Shown here: positions 38,690 to 51,160 of the stretch, piece after piece
How the letters are laid out: each line of letters begins with the position of its first letter
Position numbering within the stretch: position 1 is the first letter of the stretch
NCBI GenBank assembly: GCA_030752795.1
Contig: JASMDM010000071.1
Location: 1-64,000 of the forward strand
Direction: 5' to 3'
Source of the DNA: SAR202 cluster bacterium
GTDB lineage: Bacteria > Chloroflexota > Dehalococcoidia > Lucifugimonadales > UBA1123
DNA length: 64,000 nt
Translations under genes and position numbers: made by a program
The notes under the pieces: model-generated
What the model was told of the DNA's origin: nothing
Database searches by the model: none
What the model saw: the letters and a program-made list of their open reading frames with translations, nothing else

Positions 38690-38718
38690 TGTTCACATTT
38701 TTTGCGCAGCACTGTCAA
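38690..38718 (-). promoter_or_regulatory. Possible promoter of the riboswitch operon
   Basis: A perfect TTGACA on the minus strand (38718-38713) lies about 70 bases before the riboswitch. The -10 at 17 bp spacing (TGAACA) is poor, so the call is tentative. Confidence 0.35.
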
Positions 38719-38977
38719 GAACTCAGAACAGGTTCGGATGGAGCGCGTTCGGACTTGGACCGTCGGTGAGACTTAAAGAACTTCTTTCGATCTGTTGGAA
38801 GCGAGCCTGCTCAATACCGCGTTTCAGAACCCGGTCCGGCCGGTCCGGAGCCGGACAGCTGAAGCCGTTGCCTTGCATCGAATTGCGATCACGGCGAGGT
38901 CTGGCTTCGTCTTCGCTTAATACGGCAAAAACAGGACGAAAATCGCGTTGAAATGCGACAATGCCAGCCTAGGGCAA

Positions 38978-39013
38978 TTGAGTTTGTTCAGCACAAATGT
39001 TAGAATATTTGTG
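38978..39013 (+). promoter_or_regulatory. gyrB promoter with an operator-like inverted repeat
   Basis: TTGAGT (38978-38983), a 17-bp spacer and TAGAAT (39001-39006) form a good sigma-70 promoter, giving a leader of about 240 bases before gyrB. A perfect 7-bp inverted repeat, CACAAAT (38992-38998) and ATTTGTG (39007-39013), surrounds the -10 box and is well placed for a repressor. The rest of 38641-39255 holds only the riboswitch promoter region and short non-coding frames. Confidence 0.65.
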
Positions 39014-39237
39014 TTGATGAAATTCCGAACAAGTACAGGAAACCTCCCAAACTCCCGAAGAGTAGCCGGAGTGATCCCGTCTGGACCTTCCCAGGCGATG
39101 GATTCGGACCCCCTGAAACGCACATGTGAGTTGAAGTGCGCCCGCCTCAATGAGGTCCGCGCCGCGAACGGCTTGTGCCTAAACGTATGAGGCCGTCCGG
39201 GTCAAAATCCTGGTCGGCACACTTGCGCGGATCATAG

Positions 39238-41205
<1,968 letters not shown>

Positions 41206-41228
41206 CGGGCGCCCTGGGCTAACGTAGA

Positions 41229-41278
41229 ATCGCAACGGGCCTGACTTTATGTCCGGCCCGTTTCTGTTGCGATCGATT
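41229..41278 (+). terminator. Stem-loop after gyrB
   Basis: ACGGGCC and GGCCCGT (about 41235-41262) form the core stem around a 14-base loop, and outer ATCGCAAC / GTTGCGAT arms can extend it. The T run is short (GTTTCT). Confidence 0.6.
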
Positions 41279-41678
41279 TGGATGGGATCGCTTGCGTCAG
41301 TTCGCGTTCAGCGACCGGATTTTGACTCTCCTTTGGAAGGATCAAAATGACGCAAATTGATCGGCGTCGTTTGCATTCGTATTTCGGCAGTGGGTAATTC
41401 CGGAGCAATCCCGTTCCGCACTCGCCCGCTCGCCCTGAGCCTGTCGAAGGGCCGCCGTTACGCAACTGGCGCTTCGGCATCCCCGTCCATCAATCGGACA
41501 CTTCTGCTCAGGTTGACTCTATGTGCGAATGAGCGGTCGACCCGAAATTATGCAGAGTGGCCGAGGCAAACGTGTGGTTGCTGGCAACTATCAGTGCCGA
41601 TAGTGGATCGAAGAGGCGCAGGATTCATATCGTCTCGTGCGCCAAATCGGTGGCGGGCTGGAATGCGAGAAGTCTTGC
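41279..41678. repeat. Intergenic region with dispersed-repeat fragments
   Basis: No gene is called. 41324-41353 is an imperfect hairpin (ATTTTGA to TCAAAAT) whose centre resembles the repeat at 49.6 kb. CGCCCTGAGCCTGTCGAAGGG near 41431-41451 is a sequence seen widely in environmental genomes as part of short dispersed repeats. A small stem ACTATC/GATAGT lies at about 41586-41603. Confidence 0.45.
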
Positions 41679-42599
41679 TCAGTCCCACATCCCGGTGCTG
41701 AAGTACCGCTCACCGATGTCATTGAAGATCGTCACAATCTTGCCGGTCCGGATCCGCTTTGCGATCTGGTACGCGCCCAGAACGTACGCGCCCGACGACT
41801 GGCCTGCGAACAAGCCCTTCGACGCCAATCGCTTCGACATGTCGTATGCTTCGTCAACGTCGATTGGGATCCGTTCGTCGACGACAGACTCGTTGAACGT
41901 CTTCGGGATGATGTGTCCTTCGCCGAGCGGCTTCAGCCCTTCGACGCCGGGCCACTCGGGCGGGTTGATGCTCGCGACGTAGATGTCGGGGTTCGCCTCT
42001 TTGAGTCTTCGCCCTACCCCGCTGATCGTGCCTCCGGTGCCGACGCCAGCGACAACGTGCGTGACGTCCGGGACCTGCTGCAGGATCTCCCCGCCGGTTG
42101 TGTCGTAGTGAGCCTGGGGGTTGTTCATATTGCCGTACTGGTCGCACCAGAAGTACGCGTCCGGGTTGGTCTCGTACCGCCGTTTCACCGCGTGGAGCGT
42201 CTCGTCATAGCCTAGCATGGGGTCGGTGTAGACGATGTTCGCGCCGTGGGCCAGGAGCCGCTTCTTGCGCTCCTCAGACGCGTTCTTCGGCATGACCAAC
42301 TCAACCCGATACCCGAGAACCGCGCCGATCATCGCGTAGGCGATGCCCGCGTTGCCCGAGGTTGCGTCGAGAATCGTCTTGTCGCGCGTGAGTTCGCCCG
42401 AGATGATCGCCTCGCCCAGCATCCTGAGAATGGGCCGGTCTTTGATTGAGCCGCCGGGATTGAGATGCTCGCACTTCACGTGGATCTCAGCGTCGCCGAT
42501 GTCCAGGTCGAGATCGACTCGGACCATCGGCGTGTTTCCGATGGCCGACAGCGGCGGATATTGTGCGATGAAATCAAGAAACTCTTGGGACGGCGCCAA
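41679..42599 (-). CDS. Cysteine synthase / cystathionine beta-synthase family enzyme
   Basis: A fold-type II PLP enzyme of about 306 residues. IGNTPMVRV is followed by the PLP lysine in NPGGSIKDRP, the TSGNAG substrate loop, VGTGGT phosphate site and GQSSGAY. It should catalyse a beta-replacement such as O-acetylserine to cysteine, or cystathionine formation. No serine acetyltransferase is adjacent. The TTG at 42599 is preceded by GAGGTGA; the open frame continues to a GTG at 42650, which lacks such a site, so the start is uncertain by 17 codons. Confidence 0.83.
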   Translation of the reverse strand: MAPSQEFLDFIAQYPPLSAIGNTPMVRVDLDLDIGDAEIHVKCEHLNPGGSIKDRPILRMLGEAIISGELTRDKTILDATSGNAGIAYAMIGAVLGYRVELVMPKNASEERKKRLLAHGANIVYTDPMLGYDETLHAVKRRYETNPDAYFWCDQYGNMNNPQAHYDTTGGEILQQVPDVTHVVAGVGTGGTISGVGRRLKEANPDIYVASINPPEWPGVEGLKPLGEGHIIPKTFNESVVDERIPIDVDEAYDMSKRLASKGLFAGQSSGAYVLGAYQIAKRIRTGKIVTIFNDIGERYFSTGMWD

Positions 42600-42780
42600 C
42601 GGTTCACCTCGCGTGTGTAGACCCTCGCCGAACGGCGAAAACAAGTGCACGGAGTTCGAATGGAATTCGTGGCGCCTGTCACCGGGGGTGAGGTAGTATC
42701 GAGTATATCCACTGGGCCCATAATGCGTCCAGTCAATAGCGCGGAATCATGGCCTTTTGGGAGCCCTGAGACGACCTTAG

Positions 42781-45826
<3,046 letters not shown>

Positions 45827-45830
<4 letters not shown>

Positions 45831-46465
45831 GGTGTTTTGTCTCCTCGGTTGGTTAACATGCGCTCCCTGAAACCCGGCTCGATTCGCTCGCACGCAAGCA
45901 GATCGTCGATCGTGTCTAGATCGATGGAGAAGCCCAAGGCGTCGCACGTGGCGAATGGCAACCCGGCGGTGAGCGCCGCCTTCCGATGCCTGGCGAAGCT
46001 GTCTCGGCCGAGCGCAGGCCGGAAATCGCTGTCGGACGGAATGATGAGGCCGTTGGTGCCGCCATCGCGGGCCGCCGGGCACATCGCGAGCAGGCGCCCA
46101 TCGCGCGACGCTGTGATTGCCGAGTCTATGTCCTCGGGCGTAATCATCGGCAGATCGGCTGGAATGTACATGCTCGACCATCCGTTCGAGGCGAGATCGT
46201 CGAACGCGGCGCTGAGCTCTTCGTTGAGCCCGCGATCGCTGTCCGCCGTCCACTCGGCGCCAGCGTCTTTTGCGAGTTGTTGAACGTCAGCGTCTCCGCC
46301 AAGTACGAGTACGCGACCGAGATTCGATGCCGAGGTTGCGGCCAGCACGATGCGCAGCAGATTCATGCTCAGCGAGATTCGTTCGTCCTCCGTGAGCTCG
46401 TCGGAAAGACGTGACTTCGACTCTCGCGGCGGCTTCATCGGAACGACGGCGGCCAACCGAGGCAT
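45827..46465 (-). CDS. cofC: 2-phospho-L-lactate guanylyltransferase CofC
   Basis: A 212-residue nucleotidyltransferase. VVPMKPPRESKSRLS is the family's GTP-binding start, with YIPADLPMIT and DGGTNGLIIP in the active site. It activates 2-phospholactate (or phosphoenolpyruvate) with GTP for F420 synthesis. The ATG at 46465 is preferred; an upstream TTG at 46492 would overlap cofD. It lies 13 bases after cofD, with the next gene overlapping its stop. Confidence 0.88.
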
Positions 46466-46478
46466 GTTCCCGGCCGGG

Positions 46479-47414
46479 TCACTCGGTGGCAATTTCGATC
46501 ATCCTGCACCCGAGGTCAATTTTGTCCTGTTCGGTCACCATGACGGTGTTACACACTTCGACCCGCATTCCCAGCGACTCGATCTCGCCGGCAACTCCAC
46601 GGTCCACCTCATCGATGACGAAGCAGTCACACAGGCCGGCGTACTGTTTCGCAACGTCGACGCAAGACGGCTCGATGCCGAATTCGGCCATCAGTTTCGC
46701 TGCCGGTCCTTTGATCGCTTCGCCGCCAACGATTGGGCTGACAGCTATACGGATTCCAGGAAAGTGACCGACTTTTTCCCGAACATCGCCAACCTCCAAA
46801 ATCGGCGCGACGCTTAGGTATGGATTCGATGGGCAATACACAATTGCGTCCGAGCTTTCCAACGCCCGTTTGAACCCTGGAGAGGGTTCGGCGGCGGCCC
46901 CGCCATCGAAGCGAATCGCGGTGGCTTTTGGCTCGCAACGGTGCTTCACGAAATAGTCTTGGAAAGCCAGCGGGCCGATCTCGGTTTCGACAATCGTGCG
47001 GACGCGATCGTCCGACATCGGGACGATGTCATGGGCAACGCCAAGAGCCCGTGACAGGCTTAACGTGACATCGGATAGACTATTGCCCTGTCCCAACATC
47101 ATCGTCCTCATAATGTGCGTTGCGAGGTCCTTGTCGCCAAGTCCGAACCAGGTGTCCGCGCCGTACGCCGTCAACCGTTCGAGTGCGTTGAACGTCTCAC
47201 CTTGAATGCCCCACCCGGTTTCCGGGTTCGACAGACCGGCGAGCGTGTACATGACCGTGTCGAGGTCCGGAGAGACGTGCAGGCCGTGGAACTCCTCGTC
47301 ATCGCCGGTGTTCACGACGACGGTGAGGTCGTCTGGCGGCAACAGCTTCGACAGACCCAACGCGAGCTTCGCGCCGCCGACGCCGCCGGCCAGCGCCAAT
47401 ATTTCCGTGTTCAA
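46479..47414 (-). CDS. cofD: 2-phospho-L-lactate transferase CofD
   Basis: A 311-residue enzyme joining the activated phospholactyl group to the deazaflavin FO. LALAGGVGGAKLALGL at the N terminus and VNTGDDEEFHGLHVSPDLDT are the family's phosphate- and metal-binding segments. FO synthase and CofE are not in this window. The TTG start at 47414 is divergent from recF, with about 110 bases between. It is the first gene of the F420 operon. Confidence 0.92.
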   Translation of the reverse strand: MNTEILALAGGVGGAKLALGLSKLLPPDDLTVVVNTGDDEEFHGLHVSPDLDTVMYTLAGLSNPETGWGIQGETFNALERLTAYGADTWFGLGDKDLATHIMRTMMLGQGNSLSDVTLSLSRALGVAHDIVPMSDDRVRTIVETEIGPLAFQDYFVKHRCEPKATAIRFDGGAAAEPSPGFKRALESSDAIVYCPSNPYLSVAPILEVGDVREKVGHFPGIRIAVSPIVGGEAIKGPAAKLMAEFGIEPSCVDVAKQYAGLCDCFVIDEVDRGVAGEIESLGMRVEVCNTVMVTEQDKIDLGCRMIEIATE

Positions 47415-47525
47415 TTGCTTTCAGCCATTGTTGCCTTCACCGAATGCCGCCAGGGCGATCTGACGAAAGACGCAAATGTTACAATCGTCCGAGCACGCGC
47501 CTTTCGACTACCCGAGGGACCTCAA

Positions 47526-48731
47526 ATTTACATCTCCAGATTGAGCTTGGTCAACTACCGGTGCTATGAACACCTGGAATTGGGTTTCGGTTCCGGGTTC
47601 ATCATGCTGGAAGGCGACAACGGACAAGGCAAGAGCGCGCTCTTGGAAGCCGTCTACCTGCTGGCGATCGCGAAGGCCAGCAGAGCCTCCTCGGATCGAG
47701 AGCTGGTCCGCTGGGGGGTCAGGAGCGATCCGCACTCGTATGCCCAGGTCGCGGCTCAGGTCATCGAATCGAGTGGCGTGACGAGGCTGCAAGCCGACTT
47801 CAGTCCTCTGCCCCGCTCGGGCCGCAACGACGACCAACCGTCCGAAAACGGCGTTGACTCCGATGAACTCGCTTACCAAAAATCGTTTCGCGTAAACGGC
47901 ATCGGACGAACGGCATCGAGTGTCGTCGGCATCTTGAACGCGGTCATGTTCGGCGCGGAAGACCTCGAGCTCGTCCACGGCAATCCGTCTGTGAGACGCC
48001 GCTACATCGACATCCTGGTGTCGCAAATCGACGACCGCTACCTCAAGAGCCTGCAGCGATACCAGAAAGTGTTGGCGCAAAGAAACCGGCTACTGAAGCT
48101 GCTGCGAAGCCGCTCGGCGTCGCTCGACGAGCTTCAGTTCTGGAATGAAGAGCTGGTGTCGGAAGGCGCGGTGATCATGGAACGACGGGCGCGATCCCTC
48201 GCGAGCCTCGACGAGATCGCGGCCCCGATCCACTCCGAGCTCAGCGGCGCCGACGAGCGCCTGCGCCTGGTCTACCGGCCCAGTGTGTCGATGGAGTCCG
48301 GTGACGACGAACGTGCCATAGGCGCGTCGTTCAAAGACGCGCTGGCCCGCGCGATCGATCGCGAGATCGCGCAGGGCTTCACGTCGTGCGGCCCGCATCG
48401 CGACGACCTGTCGCCGCTGATCGACAACGTCGAAGCCAGCGCGTATGCATCGCGAGGTCAGAGCCGCACGATAGTGTTGGCGATGAAGCTGGCCGAAGCC
48501 GAGCACCTCAAGGCCCGTCGCGGCGAGGAGCCGGTCCTTCTGCTGGACGACGTGCTGTCCGAGCTCGATCAGGGCAGGCAGAACCTGGTTCTGAACCGCG
48601 TCGAAACTTACGAGCAGTGTTTCGTGACGACGGCTGATCCCGATGTCATACCGGCAGCGAGGGCACCGAACATCCGACGATACCGCGTCGCCGCCGGCAA
48701 GGTTCAGCCGTTGACGGCGCCGACAGTCTGA
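47526..48731 (+). CDS. recF: DNA replication and repair protein RecF, apparent ATT start
   Basis: A 401-residue SMC-like ATPase that loads RecA at gaps. Walker A is GDNGQGKS, the signature is RGQSRTIVLAMKLAE and Walker B is PVLLLDDVLSELD. RecF proteins begin MYxxxLxLxNFRNY; here the matching sequence is YISRLSLVNYRCY preceded by ATT at 47526, with GAGGGA upstream at suitable spacing. No ATG, GTG or TTG lies in phase between the stop-free upstream region near cofD and this point that would give a sensible N terminus, so ATT is the best start. Confidence 0.88.
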   Translation: MYISRLSLVNYRCYEHLELGFGSGFIMLEGDNGQGKSALLEAVYLLAIAKASRASSDRELVRWGVRSDPHSYAQVAAQVIESSGVTRLQADFSPLPRSGRNDDQPSENGVDSDELAYQKSFRVNGIGRTASSVVGILNAVMFGAEDLELVHGNPSVRRRYIDILVSQIDDRYLKSLQRYQKVLAQRNRLLKLLRSRSASLDELQFWNEELVSEGAVIMERRARSLASLDEIAAPIHSELSGADERLRLVYRPSVSMESGDDERAIGASFKDALARAIDREIAQGFTSCGPHRDDLSPLIDNVEASAYASRGQSRTIVLAMKLAEAEHLKARRGEEPVLLLDDVLSELDQGRQNLVLNRVETYEQCFVTTADPDVIPAARAPNIRRYRVAAGKVQPLTAPTV

Positions 48732-48765
48732 GCAAAAGCAATCGAGCGTCAGGAGTCCGCCAACG

Positions 48766-49548
48766 GTGGAGAATTCAGAACGAGCATTGGACGAAGCGGC
48801 ACAGTTGTTGGTCGAGTCCCGTCACGTGGTGGCCCTTGTCGGAGCGGGGTTGTCGGCCGAGAGCGGCGTCCCGACGTTCCGAGGGCCTGGCGGTTTGTGG
48901 ACCAAATTGGGTGAGCCGAGTATGAACGGATATCAAGAGTTCCTCGGCGACCCGGTCAGGTGGTGGCGAGACCAGCAGGATCAGCAGGCCGACCCCGATC
49001 GCACGGAATTTCGCGAGGCCATCGAGCGCGCCGAGCCCAATCCCGGTCACTACGCTCTCGCCGCCCTCGAGCGCATGGGCATCCTGAAGATGACCATCAC
49101 GCAGAATGTCGACGATCTCCACGCAAGGGCCGGACAGGAGATGCTCGCCGAGATTCACGGCAACCGGACGAAGCTCCGATGCATAAGCTGCGAGTCCCGA
49201 TGGCCGCGCGATCACTTCGAAGGCCAGGACTACCCGATCTACTGCCCCGAGTGCCGCGGCCTGGTCAAGAGCGACACGGTGATGTTCGGCGAGCCGATTC
49301 CACGGGGCATGCTCGACCTATGCTTCAGCCAGACCGAGATGTGCGATTGCATGATCGTGTGCGGCACGTCGGCTACTGTGTACCCAGCGGCCAGCTTCCC
49401 GCAGACAGTCCGAGAGCGCGGCGGCGCGTTCATCGAAGCAAACCCGAACCCGACGCCGCTGTCGCCGATCGCAAACGTGGTTCTGCGTGGCCAGAACGGC
49501 CAAGTGCTGCCGGCGCTCGTCGAGCGGGTGAAGGTGCTCAAGGGGTGA
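48766..49548 (+). CDS. Sirtuin-type NAD-dependent protein deacylase
   Basis: A 260-residue Sir2 protein. VGAGLSAESGVPTFRG is the NAD site, TQNVDDLH the ribose-binding motif, IHGN the catalytic His, CISC and CPEC the zinc ligands, and CGTSATVYPAA the second NAD contact. It removes acyl groups from lysines using NAD. The GTG start has GGAG upstream. It follows recF by 34 bases and may share its transcript. An ADP-ribosylglycohydrolase lies nearby on the other strand. Confidence 0.92.
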   Translation: MENSERALDEAAQLLVESRHVVALVGAGLSAESGVPTFRGPGGLWTKLGEPSMNGYQEFLGDPVRWWRDQQDQQADPDRTEFREAIERAEPNPGHYALAALERMGILKMTITQNVDDLHARAGQEMLAEIHGNRTKLRCISCESRWPRDHFEGQDYPIYCPECRGLVKSDTVMFGEPIPRGMLDLCFSQTEMCDCMIVCGTSATVYPAASFPQTVRERGGAFIEANPNPTPLSPIANVVLRGQNGQVLPALVERVKVLKG

Positions 49549-49564
49549 GCGATCTCCACCATCC

Positions 49565-49748
49565 GTTGGCCCTGAGTCCCGATTGTATCGGGATTACGTC
49601 CGCAGGACGGACAACGCTTGAGGTAGAAACGGTGCTTGAATTGTCGCCATTTTGATCCTCCCGCGGAAGGAGAAGAATCTGGGGCCCTGCAGGGATACAA
49701 TTTTCGCATGCGACTAGATCCTTCGCTGCGGCTCAGGATGGCGAAATG
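49565..49748 (-). repeat. Dispersed repeat, copy 1
   Basis: About 184 bases that, in reverse complement, align along their whole length with 59771-59955: shared landmarks are CCATCCTGAGCCG..GCGAAGGATCT, AGATTCT..TTCCGCGG, GATCA.AATGGCGAC and GCGGAC.TAATCCCGAT. Short translations of it (for example SRSEGSS) appear as false ORFs in many environmental genomes. It fills most of the 432-base gap after the sirtuin gene. Confidence 0.75.
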
Positions 49749-49767
49749 CGGCGCCGTCACTTGGGAG

Positions 49768-49838
49768 CTTGTCGAAGGGCTTTGGGTGAAGGTGGTTCGA
49801 CAAGTCCCGACAAAGCCGGGATCCCGATGCGTCGGGAC
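49768..49838. repeat. Two adjacent perfect stem-loops
   Basis: CTTGTCGAA (49768-49776) pairs with TTCGACAAG (49796-49804). GTCCCGAC (49804-49811) pairs with GTCGGGAC (49831-49838). They are probably part of the same family of intergenic palindromic repeats. The remainder to 49980 shows nothing else. Confidence 0.6.
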
Positions 49839-49980
49839 TCACCACGAACGTATTGTGTCGGCGCCGATTCTCGATCGGCATTACCGAGGTCGCCTCGAAC
49901 CTCCGGAGCGACTATTAAATTGCGGGGCATCGGCCGGTTTCGGTCCTTGGCAATGGCGAGTCGCGTACCGTGACTGCGCG

Positions 49981-50982
49981 CTACCCCAGCGCCTCCACGG
50001 CCGCGATTCGTCCCTGCGCCTCTGAGAGGCGGCTTCGAACCAGACCGGCCAGTCGCTCCGTGTACGCCTTGTACTTCACATCAGGATTAGCTTCGACCTT
50101 GGCTACCCAGGCCGGCGGCAATCCGGACGCGCCGTGCAGTGCGCCGACCACGCCTCCGACCATCGTGCCGATCGTGTCGGCGTCTCGCCCAAAATTGGCG
50201 GCCCAGATGATCGAACGCTCCGGATCGCCCTCCGCCAACTTCAGGATCGCGAGAGTGGCTGGAATGGTTTCCATCGAGTCCGCGAGCAGCGTCCTTTGGA
50301 ATTGCGCGTAGTAGGCCTCGCGGAACGCTTCGTACGACCCCGAACTGTTTGCCAGGTCGAGGCCGGCGGCGATCGTCTTCGTGAGCTCCGCCGCACTAAC
50401 GGGCAGCAGGTAACGGGTGGCGGCGTCAATTACCGTGTCGATCGTAGCGTTGGCTTCGAAAGCCTCGGCAACTGCGGCGGCCATAGCGCAGGCGGCGTCG
50501 CGGCAGTAGCCCGACAGTCCGTTGTGGATGAACGACGCGACATCCATCGTCTCATAGGCCGCCTGCCTCGGGTTGCAGGCGTTCAGGATGCCCATCGGCG
50601 AGATCGACATCGCCGTGGATGAGCTCTGCATGTTGCCCCAGCCGGCGTACACGGGAAGCTCCAGCCCTTGCTCGTACTTGCCGAAAGCGTTCCGAACGGA
50701 GACGAACCACAGATGTCGATTCTGCTCCTTGAAGTCGATGAACGACTGCGCGAAGTTGTCGACGTTCGGGCGGCCTTCGCTTTTGAATATCGCGTCGAGC
50801 AATTGCTCGCGGATGGCAGTGTCGTCGGTGCCGACGCCTTCGAAGTCGGAGACGCCGTCCGGGCCGAACTTCTCGATAATCTCGTTGTAGTGGAGGCGCT
50901 CAGTTGGCGCGCCCATCGCGTCGCCGATTAACCCGCCGAGCAAGCATCCGTAAATCTTGTCGCTCAATCGATCCGTAGTCAT
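49981..50982 (-). CDS. ADP-ribosylglycohydrolase family protein
   Basis: A 333-residue all-helical hydrolase. GLIGDAMGAPTE, GTDDTAI and the C-terminal GRDADTIGTMVGG carry the acidic ligands for two Mg ions, as in ADP-ribosylarginine hydrolase and DraG. It should remove ADP-ribose from proteins or small molecules in the cytoplasm. The ATG at 50982 follows AAGGAAC; an upstream in-frame Met codon is less well placed. A promoter lies at 51021-51050. Near the sirtuin gene it suggests an NAD/ADP-ribose cluster, though they are on opposite strands. Confidence 0.87.
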   Translation of the reverse strand: MTTDRLSDKIYGCLLGGLIGDAMGAPTERLHYNEIIEKFGPDGVSDFEGVGTDDTAIREQLLDAIFKSEGRPNVDNFAQSFIDFKEQNRHLWFVSVRNAFGKYEQGLELPVYAGWGNMQSSSTAMSISPMGILNACNPRQAAYETMDVASFIHNGLSGYCRDAACAMAAAVAEAFEANATIDTVIDAATRYLLPVSAAELTKTIAAGLDLANSSGSYEAFREAYYAQFQRTLLADSMETIPATLAILKLAEGDPERSIIWAANFGRDADTIGTMVGGVVGALHGASGLPPAWVAKVEANPDVKYKAYTERLAGLVRSRLSEAQGRIAAVEALG

Positions 50983-51020
50983 ACACAGTGTTCCTTTCGA
51001 ATTCGTCGTGAGAGGGCGCA

Positions 51021-51050
51021 ATTGTATCGACGCCTGCCGAGCGCCGTCAA
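51021..51050 (-). promoter_or_regulatory. Promoter of the ADP-ribosylglycohydrolase gene
   Basis: On the minus strand TTGACG (51050-51045) and TACAAT (51026-51021) are 18 bp apart. The predicted leader is about 30 bases. Confidence 0.7.
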
Positions 51051-51059
51051 TTCAGGAAA

Positions 51060-51089
51060 TTGACTGCCTTCCAACCCTGGGCGTACAAT
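51060..51089 (+). promoter_or_regulatory. Promoter of the FtsX-type permease operon
   Basis: TTGACT (51060-51065) and TACAAT (51084-51089) are 18 bp apart. It mirrors the divergent promoter at 51021-51050, with the two -35 boxes only 9 bp apart, so one regulator could control both. Confidence 0.72.
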
Positions 51090-51160
51090 CGGCAACGGCG
51101 CGGACGGGACGTTGTTTGGACTATAGCAATCTGAAAACGGATATCGGGGCAAGTTAGTTT

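Noticed and set aside
38766-39190. Short open frames upstream of gyrB
   Set aside because: They overlap the promoter and leader of gyrB, have no start signals and look like chance frames.
49565-49838. CRISPR array or insertion sequence
   Set aside because: The repeats are palindromic and dispersed, not regularly spaced, and there is no open frame resembling a transposase or any cas gene.
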